In this document: piece after piece, positions 35,276-43,749 of the stretch | Layout of the letters: each line of letters starts with the position of its first letter | Numbering within the stretch: the first letter of the stretch is position 1 | NCBI GenBank assembly: GCA_015075515.1 | Contig: JABTUE010000001.1 | Location: 372,001 to 436,000, forward strand | Direction of reading: 5' to 3' | DNA from: Planctomycetota bacterium | Lineage (GTDB): Bacteria > Planctomycetota > UBA8742 > UBA2392 | Length of the DNA: 64,000 nt | Made by a program: the position numbers and the translations under genes | The notes under the pieces: model-generated | Databases searched by the model: none | The model's input: the letters and a program-made list of their open reading frames with translations, nothing else | What the model was told of the DNA's origin: nothing

Positions 35276-36835
35276 CTACTGGGTTTCCTTGCCGTCCTCA
35301 AAGCGGCGTTCGGCCGTCTGCTGGCCCTGGGGGTTGAAGTACCGCCAGGTGCCCTGCCGTTTGCCCTGCACGAACAACCCTTGCTCGGACACCGTCTTGC
35401 CGTCGGCGTGAAAGGCCCGGTATTCACCGTGGCGCGTGTCCGGGTTGGAAACCAGCACGGTCCACTGGGCCCTGAGCGTGCCGTCGGGCGCGCGGTCGCT
35501 GCGGCGTTCGATTTCCAGGCCGGCGTACCACAGGGTTTCGGGCCCGCCGGTGCCTTCCTTGTATTCGCGGCGCATGGCCAGGCTGCCGTCGGGCCAGAAC
35601 TCTTCCACCAGGCCCTCGCGCATGCCGTTGACCCAGGTTTCGGTCAGCCTGAGGTTTCCGTTTTCGTGCCATTCCTGCCACAGGCCGTCCTGGCGGCCCT
35701 CGACGTAGCTGCCCTGGCGGCGTCTGTTGCCGTTGGGGTGCCACCAGGTCCATGACCCGGTCTGCAGGCCGGCCTGCCAGGTGCCCTCAAATTCGCGCTG
35801 GCCGTTGCGGTAGGCGCCCCAGGTGGGGCCCTGGTGCAGGCCGTCCTGGTAGTTTTCCTCAAATTGCAGCTTGCCGGTGTCGCTGTAGCGGCGCCAGGTT
35901 CCCACCTTGCGCCCGGCGGCGTAGTGATAGATCAGGCGCGGCTCGCCGTTTTCGTGCCATTCCAGCCAGTCGCCGTCCAGTTTGCCGTCCACAAACCGCA
36001 TCACGCTTTCGGCCTGGCCGGTGTGGTACCAGCGGCGGGCCTCGCCGATCTGGCGGCCTTTGTCCCATTCGGTGCGTTCGGCTTTGGCGCCGTTGACGTG
36101 AAAGGTTTCCCAGACACCGTCGCGGGCGCCGTCCACGTAATTGCCGCGGCTTTCGATCTGGCCGTTCTGGTGCCAGGTCTGCCACAGGCCCTGTTCCTTG
36201 CCCTCGACAAAGGTGCCCAGGCCCTATTTCTCGCCGCCCGAATAGAACTCCTGCCACTGGCCGTCCATGACTTCGTCGCCGCCGGGCAGGCGCTTGACCG
36301 AATAGCGCAGGCGTTCGCGCCCGTTGGGGTGGCGCTCGACGCGTTCGTTGCCGCCGGCGCCCTCAACGTTGCGGATTTCCTTTTCATCTTCCATCAGCGA
36401 CAGGCCGATCACCGTGACCACGCCCAGCACCAGCACAATCAAGACGCCGCCGATCAGGTACGTGCGCGCGGCGGCGGTCAGCACGCGGGTTCTGGCGGGC
36501 ACGGCGGCGTAGTTGCCGCTGACGCTGGTGTATTCGGACACTGTGCCCATCGCGGCCAGTTCTTCGCGCTCGGGCTCGACCGACGCGGTGGCCTTGCGGC
36601 CGGTGTAGGCGTCAGACCTGGATTCGACTTCTTCCAGTTGCGTGGTGCCGAAGTCGTTGACGATTTTGCCCTTGAGCGCGATGTTGAGCTGCATCTGCGC
36701 CGGGGCGACCTTGTGCTGGAAGGGTTCCTCGATCACCTGCTGGCACTTGAGGCAATTCACCGGCTGGGCCAGACGCTGTTCGGGCACTTTCTGGCGGCTC
36801 TGGCAGAACGGGCAGATGATTTCGACGACGGCCAT
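35276..36835 (-). pseudogene. Zinc-ribbon/TM/MORN-like (YwqK-type) protein interrupted by an in-frame TAG
   Basis: Two open stretches in the same frame (36835-36227 and 36223-35276) are separated only by a TAG at 36224-36226. The first gives 203 residues: a zinc ribbon (CPFC, then CLKC, about residues 9-32), a linker, a TM helix (about 145-167) and the first 'NGRERLRYSV' repeat. Reading on past TAG gives about ten more repeats of about 23 residues (G.W..W..NG....-type, YwqK/MORN-like) up to the end. Joined, the protein is about 519 residues. The repeat phase is kept exactly across the stop (YSGGEK-stop-GLGTFVEGK), so a Tyr or similar codon has probably mutated. A sequencing error is possible. 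The ATG at 36835 lies 25 bases from a minus-strand TACAAT box. Confidence 0.8.
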
Positions 36836-36860
36836 GCCCAACCCCTGATGCGGTGGCGCG

Positions 36861-36866
36861 ATTGTA
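36861..36866 (-). promoter_or_regulatory. TACAAT -10 box before the MORN-like gene
   Basis: Minus-strand TACAAT, 25 bases upstream of the ATG at 36835. The space up to the divergent ThiS-like gene is short (158 bases between starts), so both promoters must lie here. Confidence 0.35.
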
Positions 36867-36993
36867 ACCACCCCCGGTGGCGTGCCTAGGCCGCACGCCG
36901 CAAACGGGGCGCGCGCGGCCCGCGCGACAGATTGCATCTACAACCTTGTTGCCATCGGCGCGCGACCAACCCAAACTGCGCCGCAGGTCGCCT

Positions 36994-37272
36994 ATGGCCA
37001 GGGTTTCTTTCGCGCGGCACCTGTACCGATTTTTTCCCGGCCTGGAAGGCCAGGAAGTCCACGTTGCGGCCGGCAACGTGGCCGAGCTGCTGCGCGAGCT
37101 GGACCGGCGCTGGCCGGGTTTTGCCCTGTACATCACCGACGAGCACGGCAGCCTGCGCCAGCACGTGAACATCTTTGTGGGCGAGGAAATGGTGGTGGAC
37201 CGCAGGCACCTGAGCGACCGGCTGAAGGAAGATTCGCACGTGTACATCATGCAGGCTTTGTCCGGCGGCTGA
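36994..37272 (+). CDS. MoaD/ThiS-family small sulfur carrier with C-terminal Gly-Gly
   Basis: 92 residues, ubiquitin-like fold by pattern: FARHLYRFFPGLEGQEV, LLRELDRRWPGF, LRQHVNIFVGEEMV and the C-terminal end IMQALSGG. The terminal di-glycine is what MoeB/ThiF-type enzymes adenylate and thiolate. Such proteins deliver sulfur to molybdopterin, thiazole, or (as CysO) cysteine. No moa or thi genes are in the window, but a JAMM protease and cysteine synthase that need a CysO-type carrier are at 7928-9276. The next gene is a BNR propeller, a pairing I recall from other bacterial genomes. The ATG at 36994 starts the conserved part; an upstream extension to 36877 is Arg-rich and unlikely. Confidence 0.85.
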   Translation: MARVSFARHLYRFFPGLEGQEVHVAAGNVAELLRELDRRWPGFALYITDEHGSLRQHVNIFVGEEMVVDRRHLSDRLKEDSHVYIMQALSGG

Positions 37273-37321
37273 CCCGCCGGACGATGCTGCACCCGACGCC
37301 GCACGAACCGAGGAACCCGTC

Positions 37322-38623
37322 ATGACCAAAAAGAAGGCAGCCAAGAAACCCGCCCGAAAGCCCGCCGGAAAAGCGGCCAGAAAGTCCGCCGGGGCGGCAG
37401 CAGCCGGCCCCAAACTGTCGCCCCGCGCCAACCGCCTGATTCTGGGCACACGCAAGGGCACGTTTATTCTCGAGCGCGGCAAAAGCGGCTGGAAGTTCAG
37501 CGTGTCGCACCACGGCGTGCCGATTTCGTACGCCGCCAGCGACCCGCGCACGGGCACGATCTGGTCGTTTCTGGACCACGGCCACTGGGGCAGCAAAATT
37601 TCGCGCAGCGACGACGGCGGCAAAACCTGGCGCGACGCCACGCCGATCAGGTACCCCGAAGGTGCGCGCCTGATTGACGGCTTTGACACCCTGGACGGCA
37701 AGCCGATTGACCCCTTCGGCCCGCCGACCGACGTGCCCAAGCGCCCGCGGTTCAAGGACGCCAGACTGCTCAAGCTGTGGGTCATGAACTTTGGCGGCGC
37801 CGACAAGCCCGGCCGGATTCTGGTGGGCACCATTCCCGGCGGACTGTTTGTCAGCAACGACGACGGCCAGAACTGGGAACTGTGCCGCCCGCTGTGGAAC
37901 CACGAATCCCGCGGCGGCGACCTGTTTGCCGGCGACGGCAACGGCATCATGCACTGGGGCGGCACGCCCGCGGCCATCGGCACCGGCGAGTTCGCCCCCG
38001 GCATCCACAGCATCGCCGTGGACCCGCGCGACAGCAACCGCTACCTGATTGCCATCTCCAGCGCCGGCGTGCTGGAGACCACCGACGACGGCCGCACCTG
38101 GCACGGCCGCAACAAGGGCCTGCGCATGGAATACATGCCCAACCCCGAGGCCGACTGGGGCCACGACCCGCACTTTCTGGCCCTGTGTCCGGCCAGCCCC
38201 GACCACGTGTGGCAGCAGAACCACTGCGGCATCTTTTACAGCACCGACGGCGCCGGACAGTGGAAGATGGTCAGCAAGGGCGGCAGCGTGCCGCACTTCG
38301 GTTTTCCTGTCGCCGTGGACGAACAGAACGGCAACCGCGCCTGGGTCGTGCCGCACAAGGCCGACGATTCGCGCATGGCCATCAACGGCGCCCTGGCGGT
38401 GTGCCGCACCGACGACGGCGGCAGAACCTGGCGCGACCAGCGCAAGGGTTTGCCGCAATCGGGGGCCTACGACACGGTCTATCGCCACGCGCTGGACATT
38501 GCGGGTTCCAGCCTGGCGTTTGGCAGCACGACCGGCAACCTGTACCTGAGTGACAACGGCGGCGAAAGCTGGCAGTGCCTGAGCACCGGCCTGCCGCCGG
38601 TGTATTCCGTCCGGTTTGCCTAG
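37322..38623 (+). CDS. BNR/sialidase-like beta-propeller protein with histone-like N-terminal tail
   Basis: 433 residues, no signal peptide. Residues 1-35 are Lys/Ala/Pro-rich (KKKAAKKPARKPAGKAARK), like histone H1 tails. The rest is a propeller with at least six Asp-box motifs of the S.DdG.tW type (SDDGGKTWRD, SNDDGQNWEL, TTDDGRTWHG, STDGAGQWKM, RTDDGGRTWRD, SDNGGESWQC). The sialidase catalytic Arg triad and Tyr/Glu pair cannot be confirmed, so I do not call enzyme activity. It begins 49 bases after the ThiS-like carrier and is probably co-transcribed with it. A cytoplasmic propeller partner for a ubiquitin-like carrier is inferred from the neighbourhood. Confidence 0.8.
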   Translation: MTKKKAAKKPARKPAGKAARKSAGAAAAGPKLSPRANRLILGTRKGTFILERGKSGWKFSVSHHGVPISYAASDPRTGTIWSFLDHGHWGSKISRSDDGGKTWRDATPIRYPEGARLIDGFDTLDGKPIDPFGPPTDVPKRPRFKDARLLKLWVMNFGGADKPGRILVGTIPGGLFVSNDDGQNWELCRPLWNHESRGGDLFAGDGNGIMHWGGTPAAIGTGEFAPGIHSIAVDPRDSNRYLIAISSAGVLETTDDGRTWHGRNKGLRMEYMPNPEADWGHDPHFLALCPASPDHVWQQNHCGIFYSTDGAGQWKMVSKGGSVPHFGFPVAVDEQNGNRAWVVPHKADDSRMAINGALAVCRTDDGGRTWRDQRKGLPQSGAYDTVYRHALDIAGSSLAFGSTTGNLYLSDNGGESWQCLSTGLPPVYSVRFA

Positions 38624-38640
38624 CGGGGATGTCGCTTTCC

Positions 38641-38673
38641 GTGAAGGAAGTCGCCCGTGGCGACTTCCTTCAC
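38641..38673. repeat. Perfect 15-bp hairpin, copy 2 of the REP-like family
   Basis: GTGAAGGAAGTCGCC pairs with GGCGACTTCCTTCAC around CGT. It shares the GAAGTCGCC core and outer GCCTG flank with the 38-base palindrome at 12513-12550. It sits 17 bases after the BNR gene and may also serve as that gene's transcription terminator. Confidence 0.7.
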
Positions 38674-38711
38674 AGCCTGCCGGCGGCACTGCCCAGGCGC
38701 CAATCCGTCGT

Positions 38712-38717
38712 TACAAT
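38712..38717 (+). promoter_or_regulatory. TACAAT -10 box before the lipoprotein gene
   Basis: TACAAT lies 20 bases before the ATG at 38738, the same distance as at 58664 before the gene at 58690. Only a weak -35 is seen. Confidence 0.4.
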
Positions 38718-38737
38718 GCGCGGCTCAAGGAGAGCCC

Positions 38738-39658
38738 ATGCGACGGATTGTATTTGTGTTGCCCCTGTTGCTGGCCGCCTGTGGCGGCAGCCCCAAGCGT
38801 ACCGACGACCGGCCCCAGCCCGACCCTCAAACGCAGGATCCGGTGTGGCGCGAAGACCAGAAGCCCGCCGAACCCAAACAGCCGACCAAGCCGGCCGACC
38901 CCAAGCCCGCCGAGCCCAAAGTCGAAAAGCAGCCGACCAAGCCGGCCGAGCCCAAGCCCGCCGAGCCCAAAGTCGAAAAACAGCCGACCAAACCGGCTGA
39001 GCCCAAGCCCGCCGACCCCAAAGTCGAAAAACAGCCGACCAAACCGGCCGAGCCCAAGCCCGCCGAGCCCAAGGTTGAAAAACAGCCCGATCACCCCGTG
39101 GGGCCGGTCGCCAACAAGGAACTGCTGGCCGACGAGTTCATCGCCGACGTCAAGGCCCGCCTGAGCGGCCTTGAGGACACCAAGTCGTTCAAACGCGCGC
39201 GCCAGGAGTTCAAGCACTTCCAGGACAAGCTGGCCAGGGTGGCGGAAGAAAAGAAACAGCCCAAACCCAACCCCAAGAACCTGGAAAAGGCCTGGGCCGA
39301 AACGATCAAGGCCTGGTACGAGGCGCGGTATTCGCTGCTGCTGTTTCTGCACCTGCACACGCCGGACAAGGAGTTCGTCACGGTGTTCATCCACGAGCGC
39401 GCCGAGGTTCTGGCGCTGAGCGACGCGCAGCTCAGGTCCGCGGCCTGCCGCGCCAGCCAGGCCGCGGCCGAAGTGTCGTCGGAGATGTCGCGTGAGCTGG
39501 GCCGGTTCCAGAGCGATTACCTGAAAAACGACCTGACCTGCCACAACGTGTTCCAGGACAAGCAGTGGCAGAAGACCTGGGAAGACGAAAAGAAGAAATG
39601 GGCCGACGCCGCCGAGGGCCGGTTCGACAGCAGGGAAATGCAGCGCTTCAAGGACTGA
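38738..39658 (+). CDS. Lipoprotein with Pro/Lys-rich tandem repeats
   Basis: 306 residues. The N-terminus MRRIVFVLPLLLAACGGS ends in a good lipobox (LAAC), so the protein is probably lipid-anchored in the outer or inner membrane. Residues 48-115 are four 17-residue Pro/Glu/Lys repeats (KPAEPKPAEPKVEKQPT type), likely an extended spacer across the periplasm. The C-terminal domain (about 125-306) is helical and charged, without a family I can name. ATG 38738 has AAGGAG 7 bases upstream; an upstream extension to 38657 covers the hairpin and is rejected. It is followed by a leader region of the RIO-like kinase. Confidence 0.8.
   Translation: MRRIVFVLPLLLAACGGSPKRTDDRPQPDPQTQDPVWREDQKPAEPKQPTKPADPKPAEPKVEKQPTKPAEPKPAEPKVEKQPTKPAEPKPADPKVEKQPTKPAEPKPAEPKVEKQPDHPVGPVANKELLADEFIADVKARLSGLEDTKSFKRARQEFKHFQDKLARVAEEKKQPKPNPKNLEKAWAETIKAWYEARYSLLLFLHLHTPDKEFVTVFIHERAEVLALSDAQLRSAACRASQAAAEVSSEMSRELGRFQSDYLKNDLTCHNVFQDKQWQKTWEDEKKKWADAAEGRFDSREMQRFKD
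38879..39085 (+). repeat. Four tandem 51-bp repeats inside the lipoprotein gene
   Basis: Copies begin at 38879, 38930, 38981 and 39032, with a partial fifth at 39083. They differ by a few synonymous or Glu/Asp changes, so copy number is likely to vary between strains. Each unit is an exact number of codons (17). Confidence 0.9.
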
Positions 39659-39713
39659 CTTGACGTGTCAAGTTTCGTTGCCAGACTGTACGGGTCATCA
39701 CAAGGAGAGTCTC

Positions 39714-39746
39714 ATGCCGATTGTCCTGTTCACCAAGGCTGCCTAG
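39714..39746 (+). CDS. Short leader ORF (MPIVLFTKAA)
   Basis: A 10-residue ORF with a strong AAGGAGAG site 6 bases before its ATG. It is followed 23 bases later by a 16-bp hairpin and then by another very strong Shine-Dalgarno site. The position after the end of the lipoprotein gene and before the RIO-like kinase fits a leader peptide. No run of one amino acid points to a specific regulating tRNA. Confidence 0.4.
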   Translation: MPIVLFTKAA

Positions 39747-39769
39747 GCACGAGACCGTTCAGCCCGCAA

Positions 39770-39803
39770 GCACAAGGCCGGTCCGTGCGGACCGGCCTTG
39801 TGC
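39770..39803 (+). terminator. 16-bp hairpin in the RIO-kinase leader (terminator or attenuator)
   Basis: GCACAAGGCCGGTCCG pairs perfectly with CGGACCGGCCTTGTGC around a TG turn. There is no T-tract after it. Its place between a short ORF and the strong ribosome site at 39811 suggests a regulatory hairpin; alternatively it ends the lipoprotein transcript. Confidence 0.6.
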
Positions 39804-39824
39804 ATTAGCCAAAGGAGGTGCGCC

Positions 39825-39950
39825 ATGAAAACGCGCATTCATTCGTCGTTCAAACCGATGCGGACGAAACGTCCGCGATTTCAGGAACTCAACCCGTCAT
39901 GGATACCGAAACCAGAGAAGCGATCGAACCTTTCCTTGACTTCTCTTTGA
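39825..39950 (+). CDS. Small basic ORF with strongest ribosome site in the window, overlapping the RIO-kinase start
   Basis: 41 codons from an ATG exactly spaced behind AAAGGAGGTG (39811-39820). The product is basic (MKTRIHSSFKPMRTKRPRFQ at its start) and ends at 39950, about 50 bases inside the RIO-like kinase frame, in a different frame. It could be a real small protein that couples translation to the kinase. It could also be the true kinase start followed by a one-base frame change, since nothing in the kinase frame has such a site. Confidence 0.4.
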   Translation: MKTRIHSSFKPMRTKRPRFQELNPSWIPKPEKRSNLSLTSL

Positions 39951-40648
39951 TCACGCAGGTGCTGTACCCCGTAAAAGCGGGCAAGGAAGCAACCGTGTGG
40001 GCCTGCCGGGCCCACCCCGACACCGGCACGGATCTTCTGGCGGTGAAGGTTTACAGGCATCTGCGCGAGCGCAGCTTCCGCAACGATGCCGTGTACCAGG
40101 AAAACCGCACCCAGATGTACCACAACACCCGCATCCGCCGGGCCTACGAAAACGGCAGCGAGTTCGGGCTTGAGGTGCATTTCATGCTGTGGGTCGGCCA
40201 GGAATGGGAGGCGCTGAACCGGCTTCATGACGCGGGCGTGTGCGTGCCCCGGCCGGTCAAGCAGATCGGCGCGGCGATTCTGATGGAGTTCTTCGGCCAC
40301 CAGGGCGGGCCCTGTCCCACACTGCAACAGGCCGTTGTGCCGCCGGACCGGGCTGATGCCCTGTGGTCGTTGTTGAAGGCCAACATCGAAATGATGCTTC
40401 AGGTGAACACCGTGCACGGCGATCTTTCGCCCTACAACATCCTGGTGGACCTTGACGAGCCTTCCGACCCGCTGCGCGTGATTGATGTACCCCAGGCCGT
40501 GGACGCGCGTTTCAACCCCAACGCGCGCCAACTGCTGGAGCGCGACGTGGCCACCTGCCATCGCTACTTCGAACGGCTGGGCGTGCGCGACGACCCGCGC
40601 GCCTTTGCCGCCGATCTGTGGGATCGCTGGCGCCGCGCCGAACTCTGA
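39899..40648 (+). CDS. RIO-family atypical serine protein kinase
   Basis: 249 residues from ATG 39899; the frame is open to a GTG at 39818, but that codon lies inside a Shine-Dalgarno sequence for another frame. RIO features: the ATP loop KAGKEATVWACR, the lysine in LAVKVYR, the flexible region RIRRAYENGSEFG, the catalytic HGDLSPYNILV (His-Gly-Asp and the metal-binding Asn), and the metal Asp in VIDVPQAVD, which replaces the usual DFPQ by DVPQ. Bacterial RIO kinases are little characterised; archaeal and eukaryotic ones act in small-subunit ribosome maturation. The gene has an unusual leader with two short ORFs and a hairpin, and ends with a hairpin at 40663. Confidence 0.85.
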   Translation: MDTETREAIEPFLDFSLITQVLYPVKAGKEATVWACRAHPDTGTDLLAVKVYRHLRERSFRNDAVYQENRTQMYHNTRIRRAYENGSEFGLEVHFMLWVGQEWEALNRLHDAGVCVPRPVKQIGAAILMEFFGHQGGPCPTLQQAVVPPDRADALWSLLKANIEMMLQVNTVHGDLSPYNILVDLDEPSDPLRVIDVPQAVDARFNPNARQLLERDVATCHRYFERLGVRDDPRAFAADLWDRWRRAEL

Positions 40649-40662
40649 CCGGCCGCAAAGTC

Positions 40663-40694
40663 GCGGCGCGCCGGCGTGGGGTCCGGCGCGCCGC
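40663..40694 (+). terminator. Hairpin after the RIO-like kinase gene
   Basis: A 12-bp perfect stem (GCGGCGCGCCGG with CCGGCGCGCCGC) and an 8-base loop start 15 bases after the stop codon. It is followed by a mixed sequence without a T-tract. Confidence 0.6.
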
Positions 40695-40786
40695 TTGCCC
40701 GGGTTGACGTCGGGTGTTGCGCCCGATCACCAGCCAGGCCTTCGCGCGAGGGGGCGTCAAGACGACAGGATAGATGTCGCGTTGCT

Positions 40787-40914
40787 GCGTAAAAGATTAC
40801 GCTCTCATTGCCGATAGCGCGCGATAATTCCTTGAAAATTGCCACCCGGCGCCGCCAAAATGGCAGCGCGCCTGTATGCGCCGCGCCGCTGTACCCTAAA
40901 TATGCCATTTTGGC
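40787..40914. promoter_or_regulatory. Inverted repeats in the clpB upstream region
   Basis: Two palindromic features stand out in the 434-base gap before clpB. GCGTAA-AAGA-TTACGC is at 40787-40802. GCCAAAATGGCA at 40854-40865 is repeated as its exact reverse complement TGCCATTTTGGC at 40903-40914. Both are AT-rich against a GC-rich background and lie just upstream of a sigma-54-type promoter, where an activator would bind. They do not match the CIRCE element. Confidence 0.5.
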
Positions 40915-40937
40915 GCTCCTGGCCCCACAAATCGTAC

Positions 40938-40954
40938 TTGGCACGGGCGTTGCA
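40938..40954 (+). promoter_or_regulatory. Sigma-54-type (-24/-12) promoter upstream of clpB
   Basis: TTGGCACGGGCGTTGCA fits the RpoN consensus TTGGCACG-N4-TTGCA at every defined position, with GG (40940-40941) and GC (40952-40953) ten bases apart. Transcription would start near 40965, giving a leader of about 118 bases before clpB. No RpoN or activator gene is in the window. Confidence 0.6.
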
Positions 40955-41082
40955 TCAGTACACCCGAGGCCGGGGCCAGTGGCGTTGGCGGAGCCCAAGA
41001 CGGAATCCCACCCCCCGATTCCTGCCCGCTGGCGCCACTTGCCCCGGCCTCCTGGTTCAGAACCGTGCCGCGAGGACCCCCC

Positions 41083-43659
41083 ATGCGCCTTGACCGCCTG
41101 ACCGTCAAAACCCAGGAAGCCGTGCAGGACGCGCTCAGCATTGCCACCCAGAACGGGAACCAGGCGATCGAGCCCGAACACGTGCTGGCCGCATTGCTGA
41201 AACAGGACGACGGCGTGGTGCGCCCGCTGCTGCAGAAGCTCGGCGCCAACCCCGAACACGTGCAGAAGCAGCTGGAAACCGAAATCAACAAGCTGCCCAA
41301 GGTTTCGGGCGCCAGCCAGTACGCCAGCACCGAAACCAACAACCTGTTGCAGCGGGCCTTTGACGAGGCCGGCAAGCTCAAGGACGACTACGTCAGCGGC
41401 GACCATCTGGTGCTGGCCATGCTGGACGGCAAGACGCCGGCGGCGCGCATTCTCAAGGACGCCGGGGCCGACCGCAACCGCGTGCTGGCGGCGCTGAAGG
41501 ACCTGCGCGGCACGCAGAAGGTGGACACCCCCGACGCCGAGGGCAAATACCAGGCACTGGAAAAATACACCCGCGACCTCACGCGCGAGGCCCGCACCGG
41601 CAGGCTGGACCCGGTGATCGGCCGCAACGAGGAAATCCGCCGCGTGCTGCAGGTGCTTTCCCGCCGCACCAAAAACAACCCGGTGCTGATTGGCGAACCG
41701 GGCGTGGGCAAGACCGCGATCGTGGAAGGCCTGGCCCGGCGCATTGTCGAAAACGACGTGCCGGAAGGGCTCAAGAACAAGCGCGTGCTGTCGCTGGACC
41801 TGGGCGCGCTGATGGCCGGCACCAAGTTCCGCGGCGAGTTCGAGGAACGGCTCAAGGCGATTCTCAAGGAAGTCGAGGCCGCCGAGGGCGACATCATCCT
41901 GTTCATTGACGAACTGCACACGATTGTCGGCGCCGGCAGAACCGAAGGCTCGCCCGACGCCGGCAACCTGCTCAAGCCCGCGCTGGCGCGCGGCACCCTG
42001 CGCTGCGTGGGCGCGACCACGCTGGACGAATACCGCAAGTACGTCGAAAAGGACAAGGCGCTGGAACGCCGCTTTCAGCCCGTGCAGGTCGGCGAACCCA
42101 CCGTGGAAGACACGATTGCGATTCTGCGCGGCCTGAAGGAACGCTACGAGGTTCACCACGGCGTGCGCATTGCCGACAACGCGATTGTGGCCGCGGCGAC
42201 ACTCAGCAACCGCTACATCACCGACCGTTTCCTGCCCGACAAGGCAATTGACCTGATGGACGAGGCGGCCAGCCGCATACGGCTGGAAATAGACAGCCTG
42301 CCCCAGGAGCTCGACGAGATGGAGCGCGAAATGCGCCGCCTTCAGATCGAGCGCGAGGCGCTGAAAAAGGAAAAAGACGCCGCCAGCAAAACCCGCCTGG
42401 AGGCCCTGGAGAAAGAACTCGCCGACATCGGCGAGAAGCACAAGGGCGCCAAGGCCCAGTGGCAGAGCGAAAAGGACGTGATTGTCAGCGTGCAGAAAGG
42501 CCGCGAGGAGATCGAGGCGCTGAAGACCGAGGCCGAACGCTTTGAGCGCATGGGCGATCTCGAAAAGGTCGCGCGCATCCGTTACGGCGACCTGCCGGCG
42601 CGGGAAAAGGCCGTGCGCGAAGCCGAGCAGAAACTGGCCGCCATGCAGGGCCAGAAGAAAATGCTGCACCAGGAAGTGACGGACGAAGAAATCGCCGAAG
42701 TCGTGTCGCGCTGGACGGGCATACCCGTCAGCAAGATGCTCGAGGGCGAAAAGCAGAAACTGCTGCGGCTGGAGGAACACCTGCACAGGCGCGTGGTGGG
42801 CCAGAACGAGGCGATTGCCGCCGTGGCCAACGCCGTGCGCCGCGCCCGCAGCGGGTTGCAGGACCCCAACCGGCCCGTCGGCAGCTTTATCTTTCTGGGC
42901 CCCACGGGCGTGGGCAAAACCGAACTGGCGCGCACGCTGGCGCACTTTCTGTTCGACGACGAACACGCCCTGGTGCGCATTGACATGTCCGAATACATGG
43001 AAAAGCACGCCGTGGCCCGCCTGATCGGCGCGCCCCCGGGCTATGTGGGTTACGAAGAAGGCGGCCAGCTCACCGAGGCCGTGCGGCGCAGGCCCTACAG
43101 CGTGATTCTGTTCGACGAAATCGAAAAGGCCCACCCCGACGTGTTCAACGTGCTGCTGCAGTTGCTGGACGACGGCCGCCTGACCGACAGCCACGGCCGC
43201 ACCGTGGACTTCACCAACGCGGTCGTGATCATGACCAGCAACATCGGCAGCCACCTGATTCTTGAAATGAAGGACGGCCAAGAACACCTGGTCGAACAGA
43301 CCGTGATTGCCGAAATGCGCAAACACTTCCGCCCCGAGTTTCTCAACCGGGTGGACGACATCGTGATGTTCAAGCGCCTGCAACAGGAACAGGTGCGCAA
43401 GATTGTGGATCTGCAACTGGAGCACATCCGCAGGCTGCTGGCCGAAAAAGGCCTCAAGCTCAACGTGACCGACAGCGCCAAGGACGAACTGGCGCGCCAG
43501 GGCTACGACCCGCAACTGGGCGCCCGGCCGGTCAAGCGCGTGATCCAGCAGAAGATCCAGAACGCCCTGGCCATGAAACTGCTGGAAGGAGCCTTCAAGG
43601 AAGGCGACACCATCACCGTGGAACAGCACGAAGGCTTTTTCAGGTTCAGCAAGGGGTAG
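41083..43659 (+). CDS. clpB: ATP-dependent disaggregase ClpB
   Basis: 858 residues, cytoplasmic hexamer that rescues aggregated proteins with DnaK. The N-domain ([18 protein letters not shown]) is complete. AAA-1 has Walker [16 protein letters not shown] (about 205) and Walker [11 protein letters not shown]; the coiled-coil M-domain (about 400-520) is Lys/Glu/Arg-rich; AAA-2 has [15 protein letters not shown] (about 606), the pore motif GYVGYEEGG and [14 protein letters not shown]. There is no IGF/IGL ClpP-binding loop, as expected for ClpB. ATG 41083 gives the standard start with GAGGA before it. The upstream gap holds a sigma-54-type promoter and inverted repeats, so stress control would differ from the sigma-32 or CtsR/HrcA schemes. 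Confidence 0.96.
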   Translation: MRLDRLTVKTQEAVQDALSIATQNGNQAIEPEHVLAALLKQDDGVVRPLLQKLGANPEHVQKQLETEINKLPKVSGASQYASTETNNLLQRAFDEAGKLKDDYVSGDHLVLAMLDGKTPAARILKDAGADRNRVLAALKDLRGTQKVDTPDAEGKYQALEKYTRDLTREARTGRLDPVIGRNEEIRRVLQVLSRRTKNNPVLIGEPGVGKTAIVEGLARRIVENDVPEGLKNKRVLSLDLGALMAGTKFRGEFEERLKAILKEVEAAEGDIILFIDELHTIVGAGRTEGSPDAGNLLKPALARGTLRCVGATTLDEYRKYVEKDKALERRFQPVQVGEPTVEDTIAILRGLKERYEVHHGVRIADNAIVAAATLSNRYITDRFLPDKAIDLMDEAASRIRLEIDSLPQELDEMEREMRRLQIEREALKKEKDAASKTRLEALEKELADIGEKHKGAKAQWQSEKDVIVSVQKGREEIEALKTEAERFERMGDLEKVARIRYGDLPAREKAVREAEQKLAAMQGQKKMLHQEVTDEEIAEVVSRWTGIPVSKMLEGEKQKLLRLEEHLHRRVVGQNEAIAAVANAVRRARSGLQDPNRPVGSFIFLGPTGVGKTELARTLAHFLFDDEHALVRIDMSEYMEKHAVARLIGAPPGYVGYEEGGQLTEAVRRRPYSVILFDEIEKAHPDVFNVLLQLLDDGRLTDSHGRTVDFTNAVVIMTSNIGSHLILEMKDGQEHLVEQTVIAEMRKHFRPEFLNRVDDIVMFKRLQQEQVRKIVDLQLEHIRRLLAEKGLKLNVTDSAKDELARQGYDPQLGARPVKRVIQQKIQNALAMKLLEGAFKEGDTITVEQHEGFFRFSKG

Positions 43660-43749
43660 CCGGGCACGGCGCCGGGCCGATGACCCGCCGCCGTGCCCGC
43701 GCCAGCATCGCCGGAGGCGGGAGGCCGGCGCTCCCGCCGTGCCGCGGCT

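Noticed and set aside
38879..39085. Regularly spaced 51-bp repeats as a CRISPR array
   Set aside because: The units are contiguous with no unique spacers, keep the codon frame and encode a Pro/Lys linker.
40564..43629. 1021-codon open frame on the minus strand
   Set aside because: Antisense shadow of clpB with low-complexity composition.
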